A stretch of DNA of 64,000 nucleotides from Vibrio agarilyticus (GTDB lineage Bacteria; Pseudomonadota; Gammaproteobacteria; Enterobacterales; Vibrionaceae). Of the stretch, positions 48,184 to 56,811 are shown one piece after another. The stretch covers positions 186,001-250,000 of the forward strand of contig NZ_JABAIK010000003.1 in the NCBI RefSeq assembly GCF_012641465.1. The letters are read 5' to 3'. The stretch's first letter is position 1. Every line of letters starts with the position of its first letter. The notes beneath the pieces are model-generated. The model saw only the letters and a program-made list of their open reading frames with translations, had not been told where the DNA came from and made no database searches. Position numbers and translations under genes: made by a program.

Positions 48184-48575
48184 ACATCGGTGCGGGTTAA
48201 ATCATCAATAATCGGACAACCGCTGCCCTCATCACCAGGGCAGCGAGACACCCATTGTTCAAGCTGGTGCTTAATTTGGGTCAGCGCGGCAATCTTCTGG
48301 TTGACTTCATTGAGTTTATCTTGGGCATGCGCTTTGACTTCCGCGCTTTTACGATTGGGATCGCGCGCCAGTTGAACAAATTCGCCGCACTCTAGCAAAG
48401 AAAATCCTGCCAGTTTGGCGCGCGCAATCAAGTTAAGTTCTTGCAGCTGCACGTCACCATACACACGATAATCCCCTTCACTGCGTGATGGCGCGGTGAT
48501 AAGCCCTTTCTCTTCGTACATGCGAATCGCTTTGCTTGAAAGCCCAGTGCGCTTTGCTATTTCACCTATGTTCAT
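48171..48575 (-). CDS. cueR: Copper-responsive MerR-type regulator CueR
   Basis: Cu(I)/Ag(I)-sensing activator. N-terminal HTH MNIGEIAKRTGLSSKAIRMYEEKGLI, dimerisation coiled coil, and the metal loop C..C in RCPGDEGSGCPIIDDL (two Cys eight residues apart, as in CueR). ATG 48575 is preferred (GAGG upstream). 134 aa. Neither copA nor cueO is adjacent, so the targets are elsewhere. Its 3' end runs into the tandem repeat after katG. Confidence 0.93.
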   Translation of the reverse strand: MNIGEIAKRTGLSSKAIRMYEEKGLITAPSRSEGDYRVYGDVQLQELNLIARAKLAGFSLLECGEFVQLARDPNRKSAEVKAHAQDKLNEVNQKIAALTQIKHQLEQWVSRCPGDEGSGCPIIDDLTRTDVTST

Positions 48576-48811
48576 TGAATGCCTCATTGAAGTGGTTTCT
48601 CTGCTTGGACAACGTTACTCGGACGCCAAGATGAAAGCAATCATATTGGCTATATCGAACATTCTTAGTTACAGGTGCTCTTTTCACAGAACAATTGACC
48701 GCAACTTTGATTTCAGTTAGAACTCTAGCCTGCAAAATAAGGTAATTAATGACCGTATGAATCAAACGTTGGTAGTTTCACCAGCGTATCCAGCAAAGGG
48801 GCACTTTTTCG

Positions 48812-49918
48812 ATGACAACCATCAATCAACAGCGTTTAGTCGACCATTTCATTCAATTGGTTAAGATCGACAGTGAGTCGGGTAACGAAAAAGCGATGGC
48901 AGAAACCGTAGCTGAGCAGTTGGGACAACTTGGCTTTGAAGTGACAAAGCAAGCTATTCCAGCCGAGATTTCAAATGGTTTTAACGTCTATGGCAAGCTT
49001 ACTGGCACGCTTGATGGCAGCATCCTTTTCAGCAGCCACATGGACACCGTCACACCGGGTAATGGGATTGAACCTATCATCGAGGACGGCATCATTCGTT
49101 CAAAAGGCGATACCATTTTAGGTGGTGACGATAAATCGGGTATTGCAGCCGTTATGGAAGCGGTGCGTACGTTACAAGAAAATGGCGAAGCGCACAAAAC
49201 CATCGAAGTGGCGTTTACCGTTTACGAAGAGTTGGGCCTTGAAGGCGCGAAACATTTTGATTTGGATCTTATCCAATCGCAGCAAGCGATAGTGATGGAC
49301 TCTGGCGGCCCAATCGGTACGGTGATCACCGTTGCGCCGGGCCAAGAAAGCTTGTTCGTCACTGTAAAAGGTAAGCCAGCGCATGCAGGTCTTGCACCAG
49401 AAACTGGTATTAATGCGTTAACCGTTGCCGCAGATGCGATTGGTAAAATGACGTTAGGTCGTATCGACTTTGAAACCACCGCCAATATCGGCGTGGTGCG
49501 TGGCGGACAAGCGACCAACATCGTGATGCCTGAATTGTACCTTGAAGCGGAAGCGCGCTCGCTTGATGATGATAAACTTGCAGCGCAAGTGAGCCATATG
49601 GTGAGCACGTTTGAGACGGTCGCCGAGCAACACGGCGCAGCTGTTGAGATCACAACATCGCGTTCATATAACGCATACCGTATCGCAGACGAAGATGATC
49701 ATGTTGTGGCTATTAAAGCCGCGTTTGCTTCAATTGGCATTGAAAGCCAATGCCAATCAACCGGTGGCGGCTCTGATGCGAATATCTTTAACGCACGTGG
49801 CTTGAAAACCGTCAATTTGTCTACGGGTATGGCCAAAGTGCATACGACAGAAGAGTACATTGCCGTGGCCGATATGGTTGCGATTACTGAGTTTATTCGT
49901 GCGTATGTGCGTCAATAA
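48812..49918 (+). CDS. M20-family aminopeptidase (PepT-like)
   Basis: Di-zinc cytosolic exopeptidase. Metal ligands are in SSHMDTVTPG (His, Asp), LGGDDKSG (bridging Asp), VYEELGLEG (catalytic Glu pair), MDSGGP (Asp) and KVHTTEEY (His). The dimerisation domain contains GKPAHAGLAPETGINA. Length 368 aa is shorter than tripeptidase PepT (about 408) and fits the PepT-like (T2) group. AAAGGGG precedes the ATG by 12 bases. No linked genes on this strand. Confidence 0.9.
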   Translation: MTTINQQRLVDHFIQLVKIDSESGNEKAMAETVAEQLGQLGFEVTKQAIPAEISNGFNVYGKLTGTLDGSILFSSHMDTVTPGNGIEPIIEDGIIRSKGDTILGGDDKSGIAAVMEAVRTLQENGEAHKTIEVAFTVYEELGLEGAKHFDLDLIQSQQAIVMDSGGPIGTVITVAPGQESLFVTVKGKPAHAGLAPETGINALTVAADAIGKMTLGRIDFETTANIGVVRGGQATNIVMPELYLEAEARSLDDDKLAAQVSHMVSTFETVAEQHGAAVEITTSRSYNAYRIADEDDHVVAIKAAFASIGIESQCQSTGGGSDANIFNARGLKTVNLSTGMAKVHTTEEYIAVADMVAITEFIRAYVRQ

Positions 49919-49986
49919 CTCAAAATAACGTTTCTACTGTTCGATGGAACCGCCGCAACTGTGGCGGTTTTTTTATATCGAACGAC

Positions 49987-50017
49987 TTGACCTGTCTATT
50001 GCTCTACAGTTTAACAT
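49987..50017 (+). promoter_or_regulatory. MerR-type promoter with 19-bp spacer
   Basis: TTGACC (-35, 49987-49992) and TAACAT (-10, 50012-50017) are separated by 19 bp, the over-long spacer that MerR-family activators correct by bending. The spacer contains the imperfect dyad CTGT...ACAG. It lies 43 bp upstream of the MerR fusion gene, so autoregulation is likely. Confidence 0.65.
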
Positions 50018-50060
50018 GAGCAGGTTGTTTGGTTTCTCCAGCGCAAGGAGGGTAAAGCCT

Positions 50061-51242
50061 ATGTACCGAATTTCTCAACTGGCGGCGAAGGTGGGTTTAT
50101 CACGCACGGCGCTGCTGTATTACGAAAAGCTTGGCTTGATCCAAGGCGCGCGCAGCCCTAATGGTTACCGCTATTATGATGAGCAGGATGTTGAGTGGGT
50201 TCGTTTTGTTCAGCAATTGCAAATGGGGGGATTGAGCCTAGAGCAATGTAAGCTGTGCCTTGACGCGAAACTTGACCGAGAGATGCTCAGGGAAAAGCTG
50301 ACGGCACTAGAGCGAGAAATTGAACAAAAACAGCAAGCGCAAGCGTTATTGCAAGCCTTGTTAGGGCAAAAGCCGCTCAGAGATTGGCATCAGCGATTGG
50401 ATAAAATCGCGCCAAGTGTTCATCAAGCGTGGCTGCAATTACAGGGCCTTGATAGCGAACAAGCGTTGCGGCTGAAGTGGATCTCAAAAGATCTCAATCA
50501 CCATGAGCATTATATGAACGATTTTGACCAAATTTTTGCCTCATTAGAGCGTTGGGGGCCAGGCAGTGAAGCGGTGACGCTTGCGGCTTTGGCGCAAGTG
50601 CCCTTTGCACCAAAACAGATTTTAGAGGTCGGGTGCGGCACAGGTATTGCCACCATGGCGCTGGCTAAAGCGACACAGGCTCGAATTATTGCGGTGGATA
50701 ATCAAGAATCGGCGCTTGCTGCGCTAACAAAACGATTTGAACCGACCGCTTTCGGTGACCGCGTTGAAGGGGTGAAAGCCAATATGATGGCATTGCCGTT
50801 TGTCTCGCCATCTTTTGATCTGATATGGGCAGAAGGCTGCGCTTATATCATGGGTGTCGAAGCGGCGCTTAAGCAGTGGCGCCCCTTATTGCATGATGAG
50901 GGTGTTTTAGTTCTGAGTGATTTGGTCTGGTGTGAGAATAACCCCAGCGCCGACATCGCCCAGTTTTGGCAGCAAAACTACCCTGATATGGTCTCGGTAC
51001 AAACACGCCTTGAGCAGGCTCAGCGCGCGGGGTATCACGTGCTAGCGACGGTGCCTTATGATGAAAAAGCGTGGCTTAATTACTATCAACCACTACAGCG
51101 GCGCTTGAATTCTCTGGATTCGGCGGGCAAACGGAGCGCCGCATTTGCCGATTTAGAGCGCGAAATTGCTATCTCCGCTCAGCGCGGCAATCAATTTAAT
51201 TATCAGATGTTTATTTTGCAAAAAAACCAAATGGGTGAATAG
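50061..51242 (+). CDS. MerR-type regulator fused to a SAM-dependent methyltransferase
   Basis: Fusion protein. The N-terminal MerR HTH (YRISQLAAKVGLSRTALLYYEKLGLI, about 1-70) and a coiled-coil (LEREIEQKQQAQALLQALLG) are followed, from about residue 180, by a class I methyltransferase domain with motif I ILEVGCGTGIATMAL and further motifs (FDLIWAEGCAYIMG, VLSDLVW). ATG 50061 has AAGGAGGG just upstream. The length is 393 aa. No metal or drug ligand is recognisable. It would methylate a small molecule or regulate by binding SAM; that is inference. A GNAT gene follows 8 bp later. Confidence 0.9.
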   Translation: MYRISQLAAKVGLSRTALLYYEKLGLIQGARSPNGYRYYDEQDVEWVRFVQQLQMGGLSLEQCKLCLDAKLDREMLREKLTALEREIEQKQQAQALLQALLGQKPLRDWHQRLDKIAPSVHQAWLQLQGLDSEQALRLKWISKDLNHHEHYMNDFDQIFASLERWGPGSEAVTLAALAQVPFAPKQILEVGCGTGIATMALAKATQARIIAVDNQESALAALTKRFEPTAFGDRVEGVKANMMALPFVSPSFDLIWAEGCAYIMGVEAALKQWRPLLHDEGVLVLSDLVWCENNPSADIAQFWQQNYPDMVSVQTRLEQAQRAGYHVLATVPYDEKAWLNYYQPLQRRLNSLDSAGKRSAAFADLEREIAISAQRGNQFNYQMFILQKNQMGE

Positions 51243-51250
51243 GAAAGCTT

Positions 51251-51790
51251 ATGAATTACTCACGCAGCGATAATATCGCATCACAAGAATTACTGACGTT
51301 ATTTACCGATACATTCACGGCGGCAGCAAACGCCGAAGAAGGGCAAATTGTTGGGCAATTAAGCGTCGATTTACTTGAAACCACCGCAAAAGATAAGCTT
51401 GCTGTGTACGTCGCTCGTGACGACAATGGCGAGTTGGCTGGAGCCATCATCATGAGCGAGCTAGAGTTTAACTTGCCTTTGCAGGCGTGGTTATTGTCTC
51501 CAGCGGCGGTTAGGACAGAAAATCAGAAGCAGGGTATTGGCCAATCCTTGATCCGTTTTGCATTAAGCGATCTTTCAGCGCGTGGCATCGAGTGGGTGGT
51601 TACCTATGGCGATCCGGCATTTTATGGCAAGGTTGGTTTTGCTCCCCTCAGCACAGAGCAACTGCCAGCGCCTCATCCGCTTTCAATGCCACAAGGTTGG
51701 ATAGGTCAGTCGCTCAATGGCCAGCCATTACCGACAGGGTTAACCAAGGCGAGCTGTGTGTCGGCGTTGGATAATCCAGCGATTTGGTAA
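51251..51790 (+). CDS. GNAT acetyltransferase co-expressed with the MerR-methyltransferase
   Basis: N-acetyltransferase of the YhbS type. The acetyl-CoA motif is VRTENQKQGIGQSLIRFAL (Q/RxxGxG, about residues 95-110), followed by GDPAFYGKVGFAPLS, typical of this branch. 179 aa. It starts 8 bp after the MerR fusion, with AGGAAAG, so it is probably in the same operon. A strong terminator follows. The acceptor is unknown; acetylation of the same inducing compound is a possible role. Confidence 0.88.
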   Translation: MNYSRSDNIASQELLTLFTDTFTAAANAEEGQIVGQLSVDLLETTAKDKLAVYVARDDNGELAGAIIMSELEFNLPLQAWLLSPAAVRTENQKQGIGQSLIRFALSDLSARGIEWVVTYGDPAFYGKVGFAPLSTEQLPAPHPLSMPQGWIGQSLNGQPLPTGLTKASCVSALDNPAIW

Positions 51791-51833
51791 GAAAACGCTC
51801 TCTTTGTACTGCTAGTTAGCTCAATAACAAATT

Positions 51834-51872
51834 AAAGCCCATAACGGTGTCACCCCCGTTATGGGCTTTTTG
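51834..51872 (+). terminator. Terminator of the MerR-MTase/GNAT operon
   Basis: AAAGCCCATAACGG / CCGTTATGGGCTTT, perfect 14-bp stem, eight-base loop, then TTTTT. Confidence 0.9.
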
Positions 51873-51978
51873 TTGTGAGTTCTGTAGTGAAATCTTTTAT
51901 GACACTGTTGTGGGAGCGGTTTCACTCTTTGTGAGTCACGTCGCTGTTTTCGTTTTATCACGCTTATAAAATACTCGA

Positions 51979-52111
51979 TATACTCAAACGACTTGAAGAT
52001 GCAGGTAGGCGACCAGCGAGTAAAGCCTCTGAACATAGATAAACTATGTGATGAGGTTTGTGAGTGCCAGTCCCATATTTTTTAAAGCAAAGCGCTGCAA
52101 CTTCAAATATA
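51979..52111 (-). repeat. Family A (ERIC-like) copy 5
   Basis: Opposite orientation to 41977: TATACTCAAACGACTTGAAGATGCAGGTAGGCG..., AAAGCCTCTGAACATAG, GATGAGGTTTGTGAGTG..GCGCTGCAACTTCAAATATA. It lies directly upstream of the GH3 gene. Confidence 0.78.
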
Positions 52112-52145
52112 CCGTTACTTTAAAGATTGAAAGGATGTGTTCACT

Positions 52146-54920
52146 ATGATTATCAAGGCCTCAGTACTTGCCGCGCAGAAAGCGCTTTCGCCACTAAGTC
52201 GTCAAGCCGCGGCAGAGGGCATTGTGCTACTGAAAAACGAGCACGATATTTTACCCGTGCAAGCGAGCGACAATCTTGCGCTTTTTGGCCGTTGCCAAAT
52301 CGACACTTACCGCAGCGGCACCGGATCTGGCGGTGCGGTGAATGTGCCTTACGTGGTCACCGCACTTGATGGTTTAAGAGCCAATGCCGCGATTCAAATT
52401 AATGAGTCCTTGGTGTCAGTTTACGAGGCATGGCTTGAACAAAACCCGTTTGATAACGGCGGCGGCGGCTGGGCATCTGAACCTTGGTTCCAACAAGAAA
52501 TGCCACTGGATGAGGCAACGGTCGCTTTAGCGGCGCGTGAATCCAATAAAGCGGTGATTTTTATTGGCCGCACCGCAGGTGAAGATCAAGACAACGCGGA
52601 TGCGGCAGGCAGTTATCGCTTAACTGAAACCGAAATTCAAATGCTTGATTTAGTGTGCGCTCAGTTTAACGACGTTATTGTAGTGATGAACGCCACCAAC
52701 ATTATGGATATGAGCTGGATGGCCCGTTACAGCAGCGTAAAAGCGGTGCTGTATAGCTGGGCTGCAGGCATGGAAGGCGGCCATGCGCTGGCGGATGTTA
52801 TTTCAGGAGCGGTTTCACCAAGCGGCCATCTTACCGATACGATTGCTTATCGCCTCGAAGACTATCCCTCTTCTGCCAATTTCGGTCGACGCGACCGCAA
52901 CTGTTATGCCGAAGATATCTATGTTGGTTACCGTTATTTCGAGACTTTTTGCCCAGAAAGTGTGATGTATGAGTTTGGTTATGGCCTTTCCTACACCAAT
53001 TTCACTCAAGAACTCGTCGATGTAACGCGCGAAGGATCTGGTGTTGAGGAGACGCTCAACTTTGCTATTGAAGTGACCAATATTGGCAATCGCTACAGCG
53101 GCAAAGCCGTGGCGCAACTTTATGTCGAAGCGCCGCAAGGTGTCCTTGGTAAACCGCGTAAAGTATTGGTCGGCTTTTGCAAGACCGAGACGCTTGCGCC
53201 TGCAAGTTCTCAACGAGTTCATATTCAAGTAAACGTTGCCGATTTAGCGTCTTATGACGACAGTGGCGTGACAGGTATGGCGAACTGTTATGTTCTTGAA
53301 GCGGGCGAGTATGCGTTTCATCTTGGTGACAGCGTGCGCCGCACTGAACGTTTGTCATTTTGCTACTCATTAGCCGAAACCGCGCTGGTGGAACGTTGCC
53401 AAGAGGCGCTTGCCCCCGTGACACCATTTGAGCGAATGAAACCAGTTTATTGCGCGAGCAGTGATACTTATACCGTGAATTATGAAGCGGTTCCTCAGCG
53501 CACGATTTCATTGAAAGCGCGCATAGAAAAACATTTACCGACCTCTTATGCCATCACGGGCGACAAAGGGTTCAAATTGGCCGACGTGAAAGCCGGGCGC
53601 GTTAGCATGAGCGAATTTATTGCTCAGTTATCACTGGAAGAATTAGCGACCATCGTGCGTGCCGAAGGTATGTGTAGTCCGAAGGTGACCCCAGGAACCG
53701 CTTCGGCATTTGGTGGTGTCTCAAATGCGCTGTTTCATTATGGGATCCCAGTAGCGGCAGCGGCAGATGGCCCGTCTGGCATTCGTATGGACAGTGGTCA
53801 TAAAGCGACTCAAGTGCCAATTGGTACGTTATTGGGCTGCACGTGGAATGAGCCTCTTAACCATGAGCTTTATTACCTTATCGGGCAAGAGATGCAAGCC
53901 AATTGCATTGATACGCTGCTTGGCCCTGGCATTAATATTCACCGTCATCCATTGAATGGCCGCAATTTTGAGTATTTTTCAGAAGATCCGTTTCTGACTG
54001 GCATGATGGCAGCGGCGCAAACGTCTGGCCTTCATCGCGCGGGGGTGTCTGGTACGATGAAACATTTTGCGGCAAATGATCAAGAAACCGCTCGCCACGA
54101 TGCTGATAGTGTTATGTCTCAGCGCGCGCTTCGCGAAGTGCATGTAAAGGCGTTTGAAATGGCGGTGAAACGCGGCCATGCGAGTACGATTATGACCTGC
54201 TATAACCCAGTCAATGGTTACTGGGGCGCGTCCAATTACGATCTCAACACCACTTTGCTGCGTCAAGAATGGGGCTTTACTGGGATTGTTATGACCGACT
54301 GGTGGGCTAAGCTCAATCATCCTATCGACGGTGGTAGTGAAGATACCACATCGACATCTTATATGATTCGCGCGCAAAACGATCTCTACATGGTGGTCGA
54401 AAATGATGGAGCCGGTAAGAACGTTGTGGGTGATGATACGCTCGACGCGCTAGAAAAGGGCACATTAACCTTAGGTGAATTGCAGCGCTGTGCGATGAAT
54501 ATCTGTCGTTTCATTTGTCATGCACCTGTGATGCAACGTGAACTCAAAGCGTTTGAGCCGATTAAACGCATCGCAGCAGTTTCAGAAAGCTTATCCGGCG
54601 AACGTTTTGATCTTCATAGTCCGTTAATGTTAAACACAGCGGTCAATTGCCAAGGCGTGCTTCATGTTGAGACGGCGGGCGTTTATCAAGTGGTTGCCAT
54701 GATGCGATATGACCGTGACAGCGCAGCGCAGTCGGCATGTAGCCTAAGCCTAAACGATGAGTTTGTAATGACTTTACCGACAAATGGCACGCAGAACCAA
54801 TTGGTACGTGTGGAAGGATTGGCCGTTGCACTAGAAGCGGGCTTCTATTCACTGGATTTTGATTTCGTTAAAGCCGGAGCGGTACTAGAGCAACTTGAGT
54901 TCGTCGCACGCGAGGCATAA
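52146..54920 (+). CDS. GH3-family glycoside hydrolase with permuted domain order
   Basis: Predicted exo-beta-glycosidase. The C-terminal GH3 alpha/beta domain comes first (AEGIVLLKNEHDILP to about residue 240), followed by a fibronectin-III-like domain (YGYGLSYTNF, about 275-385). The catalytic TIM barrel comes last (about 480-790). Its motifs are AAAADGPSGIRM, GTMKHFAANDQET, and VMTDWWA with nucleophile D718. A short beta-rich end follows. The order C-FnIII-N is the reverse of most GH3 enzymes but is known in a minority, such as some ruminal beta-glucosidases. There is no signal peptide, so it is probably cytoplasmic. ATG 52146 has AAGGA ten bases upstream; the GTG at 52137 is too close to it. 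Confidence 0.9.
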   Translation: MIIKASVLAAQKALSPLSRQAAAEGIVLLKNEHDILPVQASDNLALFGRCQIDTYRSGTGSGGAVNVPYVVTALDGLRANAAIQINESLVSVYEAWLEQNPFDNGGGGWASEPWFQQEMPLDEATVALAARESNKAVIFIGRTAGEDQDNADAAGSYRLTETEIQMLDLVCAQFNDVIVVMNATNIMDMSWMARYSSVKAVLYSWAAGMEGGHALADVISGAVSPSGHLTDTIAYRLEDYPSSANFGRRDRNCYAEDIYVGYRYFETFCPESVMYEFGYGLSYTNFTQELVDVTREGSGVEETLNFAIEVTNIGNRYSGKAVAQLYVEAPQGVLGKPRKVLVGFCKTETLAPASSQRVHIQVNVADLASYDDSGVTGMANCYVLEAGEYAFHLGDSVRRTERLSFCYSLAETALVERCQEALAPVTPFERMKPVYCASSDTYTVNYEAVPQRTISLKARIEKHLPTSYAITGDKGFKLADVKAGRVSMSEFIAQLSLEELATIVRAEGMCSPKVTPGTASAFGGVSNALFHYGIPVAAAADGPSGIRMDSGHKATQVPIGTLLGCTWNEPLNHELYYLIGQEMQANCIDTLLGPGINIHRHPLNGRNFEYFSEDPFLTGMMAAAQTSGLHRAGVSGTMKHFAANDQETARHDADSVMSQRALREVHVKAFEMAVKRGHASTIMTCYNPVNGYWGASNYDLNTTLLRQEWGFTGIVMTDWWAKLNHPIDGGSEDTTSTSYMIRAQNDLYMVVENDGAGKNVVGDDTLDALEKGTLTLGELQRCAMNICRFICHAPVMQRELKAFEPIKRIAAVSESLSGERFDLHSPLMLNTAVNCQGVLHVETAGVYQVVAMMRYDRDSAAQSACSLSLNDEFVMTLPTNGTQNQLVRVEGLAVALEAGFYSLDFDFVKAGAVLEQLEFVAREA

Positions 54921-54943
54921 GTTAAGCGACACGATCAGCAAGA

Positions 54944-54970
54944 AGCCGCGTATTTAACGCGGCTTTTTTG
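54944..54970 (+). terminator. Terminator of the GH3 gene
   Basis: AAGCCGCGT / ACGCGGCTT stem with five-base loop followed by TTTTTT. Confidence 0.88.
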
Positions 54971-55100
54971 TGCAAAACAGCATGAAAACGTACAAGATAT
55001 CGCTGAGTTGATTGAACTTTAGGCAAACGATAGCTTAGAGAACAAATAAGCCTTTTCTTTTGTCCAAACTGTGGCATATTAAACCTGCCTTCACGATAAT

Positions 55101-55175
<75 letters not shown>

Positions 55176-55634
55176 AATCTTATCTATGTAAAATCCAACC
55201 AAATTCTTAATAAGAAACGCTTTATTGCGTGTTTTTTCATATCTCAAATTCAAGCTCAACAGGTTGTTTATGCCCAAGTAACATCGATTGCAAATTCGGT
55301 TAAGAACTATTTCTAAAAAACGGGGCTGCCGTTATTGCCCCTGGCCCTCTTAAATGTCCTGTCGAAGATAGTATTAAATTCCCTCTAAGTCTGAACAACA
55401 CAATCTGCAAGAACCGTAACATTTGTCATGTTTTAACATGAAAATGCCCCAAACTTCGTTAGAGTCATGATGGGTAAAGAAACGTGATCTAATTGGTGCT
55501 TTTGTTTGTGAATTATTCAAATTAATGTGCTGAGGTTGTTTTTCTGCTTTTGAGTTATTAGCCTATATTATGTGTTGTGGTTTGCCATCACGAACATTAA
55601 TGTCTTGTTAAATAAAATTGAGTTTAAGTGATTC
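55176..55634. other. AT-rich spacer after tRNA-Gly
   Basis: No gene found. It has a weak terminator (ACGC..GCGT then T run, 55217-55237), a remnant of the family B end (TATGCCCAAGTAAC at 55268), and a seven-base-arm palindrome TCATGTT-TT-AACATGA (55426-55441) that could be an operator for the Tat-protein gene. No integrase or direct repeat of the tRNA end was seen. Confidence 0.5.
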
Positions 55635-55868
55635 ATGGAAAGAAGAACTTTTGTCAAATTAGGTACTGGTGCGATCGGTGCGGTACTGCTTCCGAGCACC
55701 GCGTTATCAGGCCTGTCTATTGATCCCAGCTCCGAAAAAAGTCGGTTAACGAGCAAGGAGTTGGCTCAGCTAAATATTCCTTTTCCAACTCAAACGGTAA
55801 CCCCAGAGAATGGCGTAAGTGTCACATTTGCGCTTGAACCACGTATTGCCCGCAGGGGCAACTGGTAA
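55635..55868 (+). CDS. Small twin-arginine-signal protein (77 aa)
   Basis: MERRTFVKLGTGAIGAVLLPSTALSG-type start: the RRTFVK motif followed by a hydrophobic stretch is a Tat signal peptide, cleavable near residue 26. Only about 50 residues follow, mostly polar and Ser/Thr/Pro-rich, ending FALEPRIARRGNW with a basic tail. No cofactor or enzyme domain fits in that space, so it may be a peptide precursor, a small partner, or a truncated remnant. Start ATG 55635; weak RBS. The GNAT gene starts 27 bp downstream. Confidence 0.65.
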   Translation: MERRTFVKLGTGAIGAVLLPSTALSGLSIDPSSEKSRLTSKELAQLNIPFPTQTVTPENGVSVTFALEPRIARRGNW

Positions 55869-55895
55869 ACAGCATCATATAACTCGGAGCGCGCA

Positions 55896-56342
55896 ATGAT
55901 AGAAAGCTTCAATACGGCAAAATTGAATCGTTTACTAGGGAAAGAGTTCACCTTGGAAATGGCTGACAATGAACATAATGCGCAGCATCAGCATTATCAA
56001 AAGTATTATCCAGAGGCGGCCTTCGAACTGATACTGCTCTCAGGTGAGCCGGCGGGGCGTTTGTATGTATCGCGCTGGGAAACACAAATTCGTATTGTTG
56101 ATATTGCGGTGCTTCCCCAGCATCGAGGCAAAAAAATTGGTTCGCACTTAATGAGCCAGCTACTTGATGAGGCGAAAGAGCATGGCCTCGAAGTCTCGAT
56201 ACATGTGGAGCACAACAACCCGGCTATGCGGTGGTATTTGGCGCTCGGGTTTGAGACGGTTGAGGATAAAGGGGTCTATAGGCTGATGAAAACTCGGTTA
56301 CATGAAACAGGCGCTGTGCAGGTTGCATGCCCTAAGGCGTGA
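55896..56342 (+). CDS. GNAT acetyltransferase
   Basis: 148-residue N-acetyltransferase. The acetyl-CoA motif is VLPQHRGKKIGSHLMSQLL (about residues 72-90), and VEHNNPAMRWYLALGFETVEDKGVYRLM is the usual GNAT end. GGAG lies before the ATG. It probably forms a unit with the Tat-signal protein upstream. The acceptor is unknown. Confidence 0.87.
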   Translation: MIESFNTAKLNRLLGKEFTLEMADNEHNAQHQHYQKYYPEAAFELILLSGEPAGRLYVSRWETQIRIVDIAVLPQHRGKKIGSHLMSQLLDEAKEHGLEVSIHVEHNNPAMRWYLALGFETVEDKGVYRLMKTRLHETGAVQVACPKA

Positions 56343-56811
56343 CCTCCAATTGGCTCGCAAGCGTACCATCGCTAAGACGAGTATGTATTTCGCGCTTGTG
56401 GCACGCCAGAATATAAATATTTATTTCTCATCGCCTCCTAACGTTTCGAAGCCTGCTTGCAATAATAAGTGTATTAGAGGCGGTTTTTTATGCAGCAATT
56501 GGTCAAAGCATTGCAGTTGCAAATTTATCGTTAGAAGTTAGATCTAACGATGGAATACTGCGCCGAGTAGTGTTTGTTAACTGCTATCTATTTTATTCGA
56601 TGGGCCCGAGCTTGGTGATTAATTATGGCTAGGTGTATACCGCAATCTACCTAGTGCATTTTTTGTTTGAGTCAGGCAAGCCAGAAAACAACCCTTGTAT
56701 TGAATTGGGTAACGCCTTTTTTCGTATGAGATTATTAATTCGCAGCTACGTCTGCTCTCGTATGAAAGATTCATTACAACGTCTTTTAGAATTTTAATAA
56801 CGGAAATTATT
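56343..56811. other. Intergenic region with inverted repeats
   Basis: 469 bp without a recognisable gene. CGCCTCCTAA...TTAGAGGCGG plus TTTTTT (56432-56489, loop about 32 bases) is a possible terminator of the GNAT gene. TCGTTAGA-N7-TCTAACGA at 56528-56550 is a perfect eight-base inverted repeat containing the palindrome GTTAGATCTAAC, a possible operator. Confidence 0.45.

Noticed and set aside
56400-56560. Possible integron attC site
   Set aside because: Inverted repeats there do not match VCR/attC ends (TAACAA...GTTRRRY), and no gene cassettes follow.
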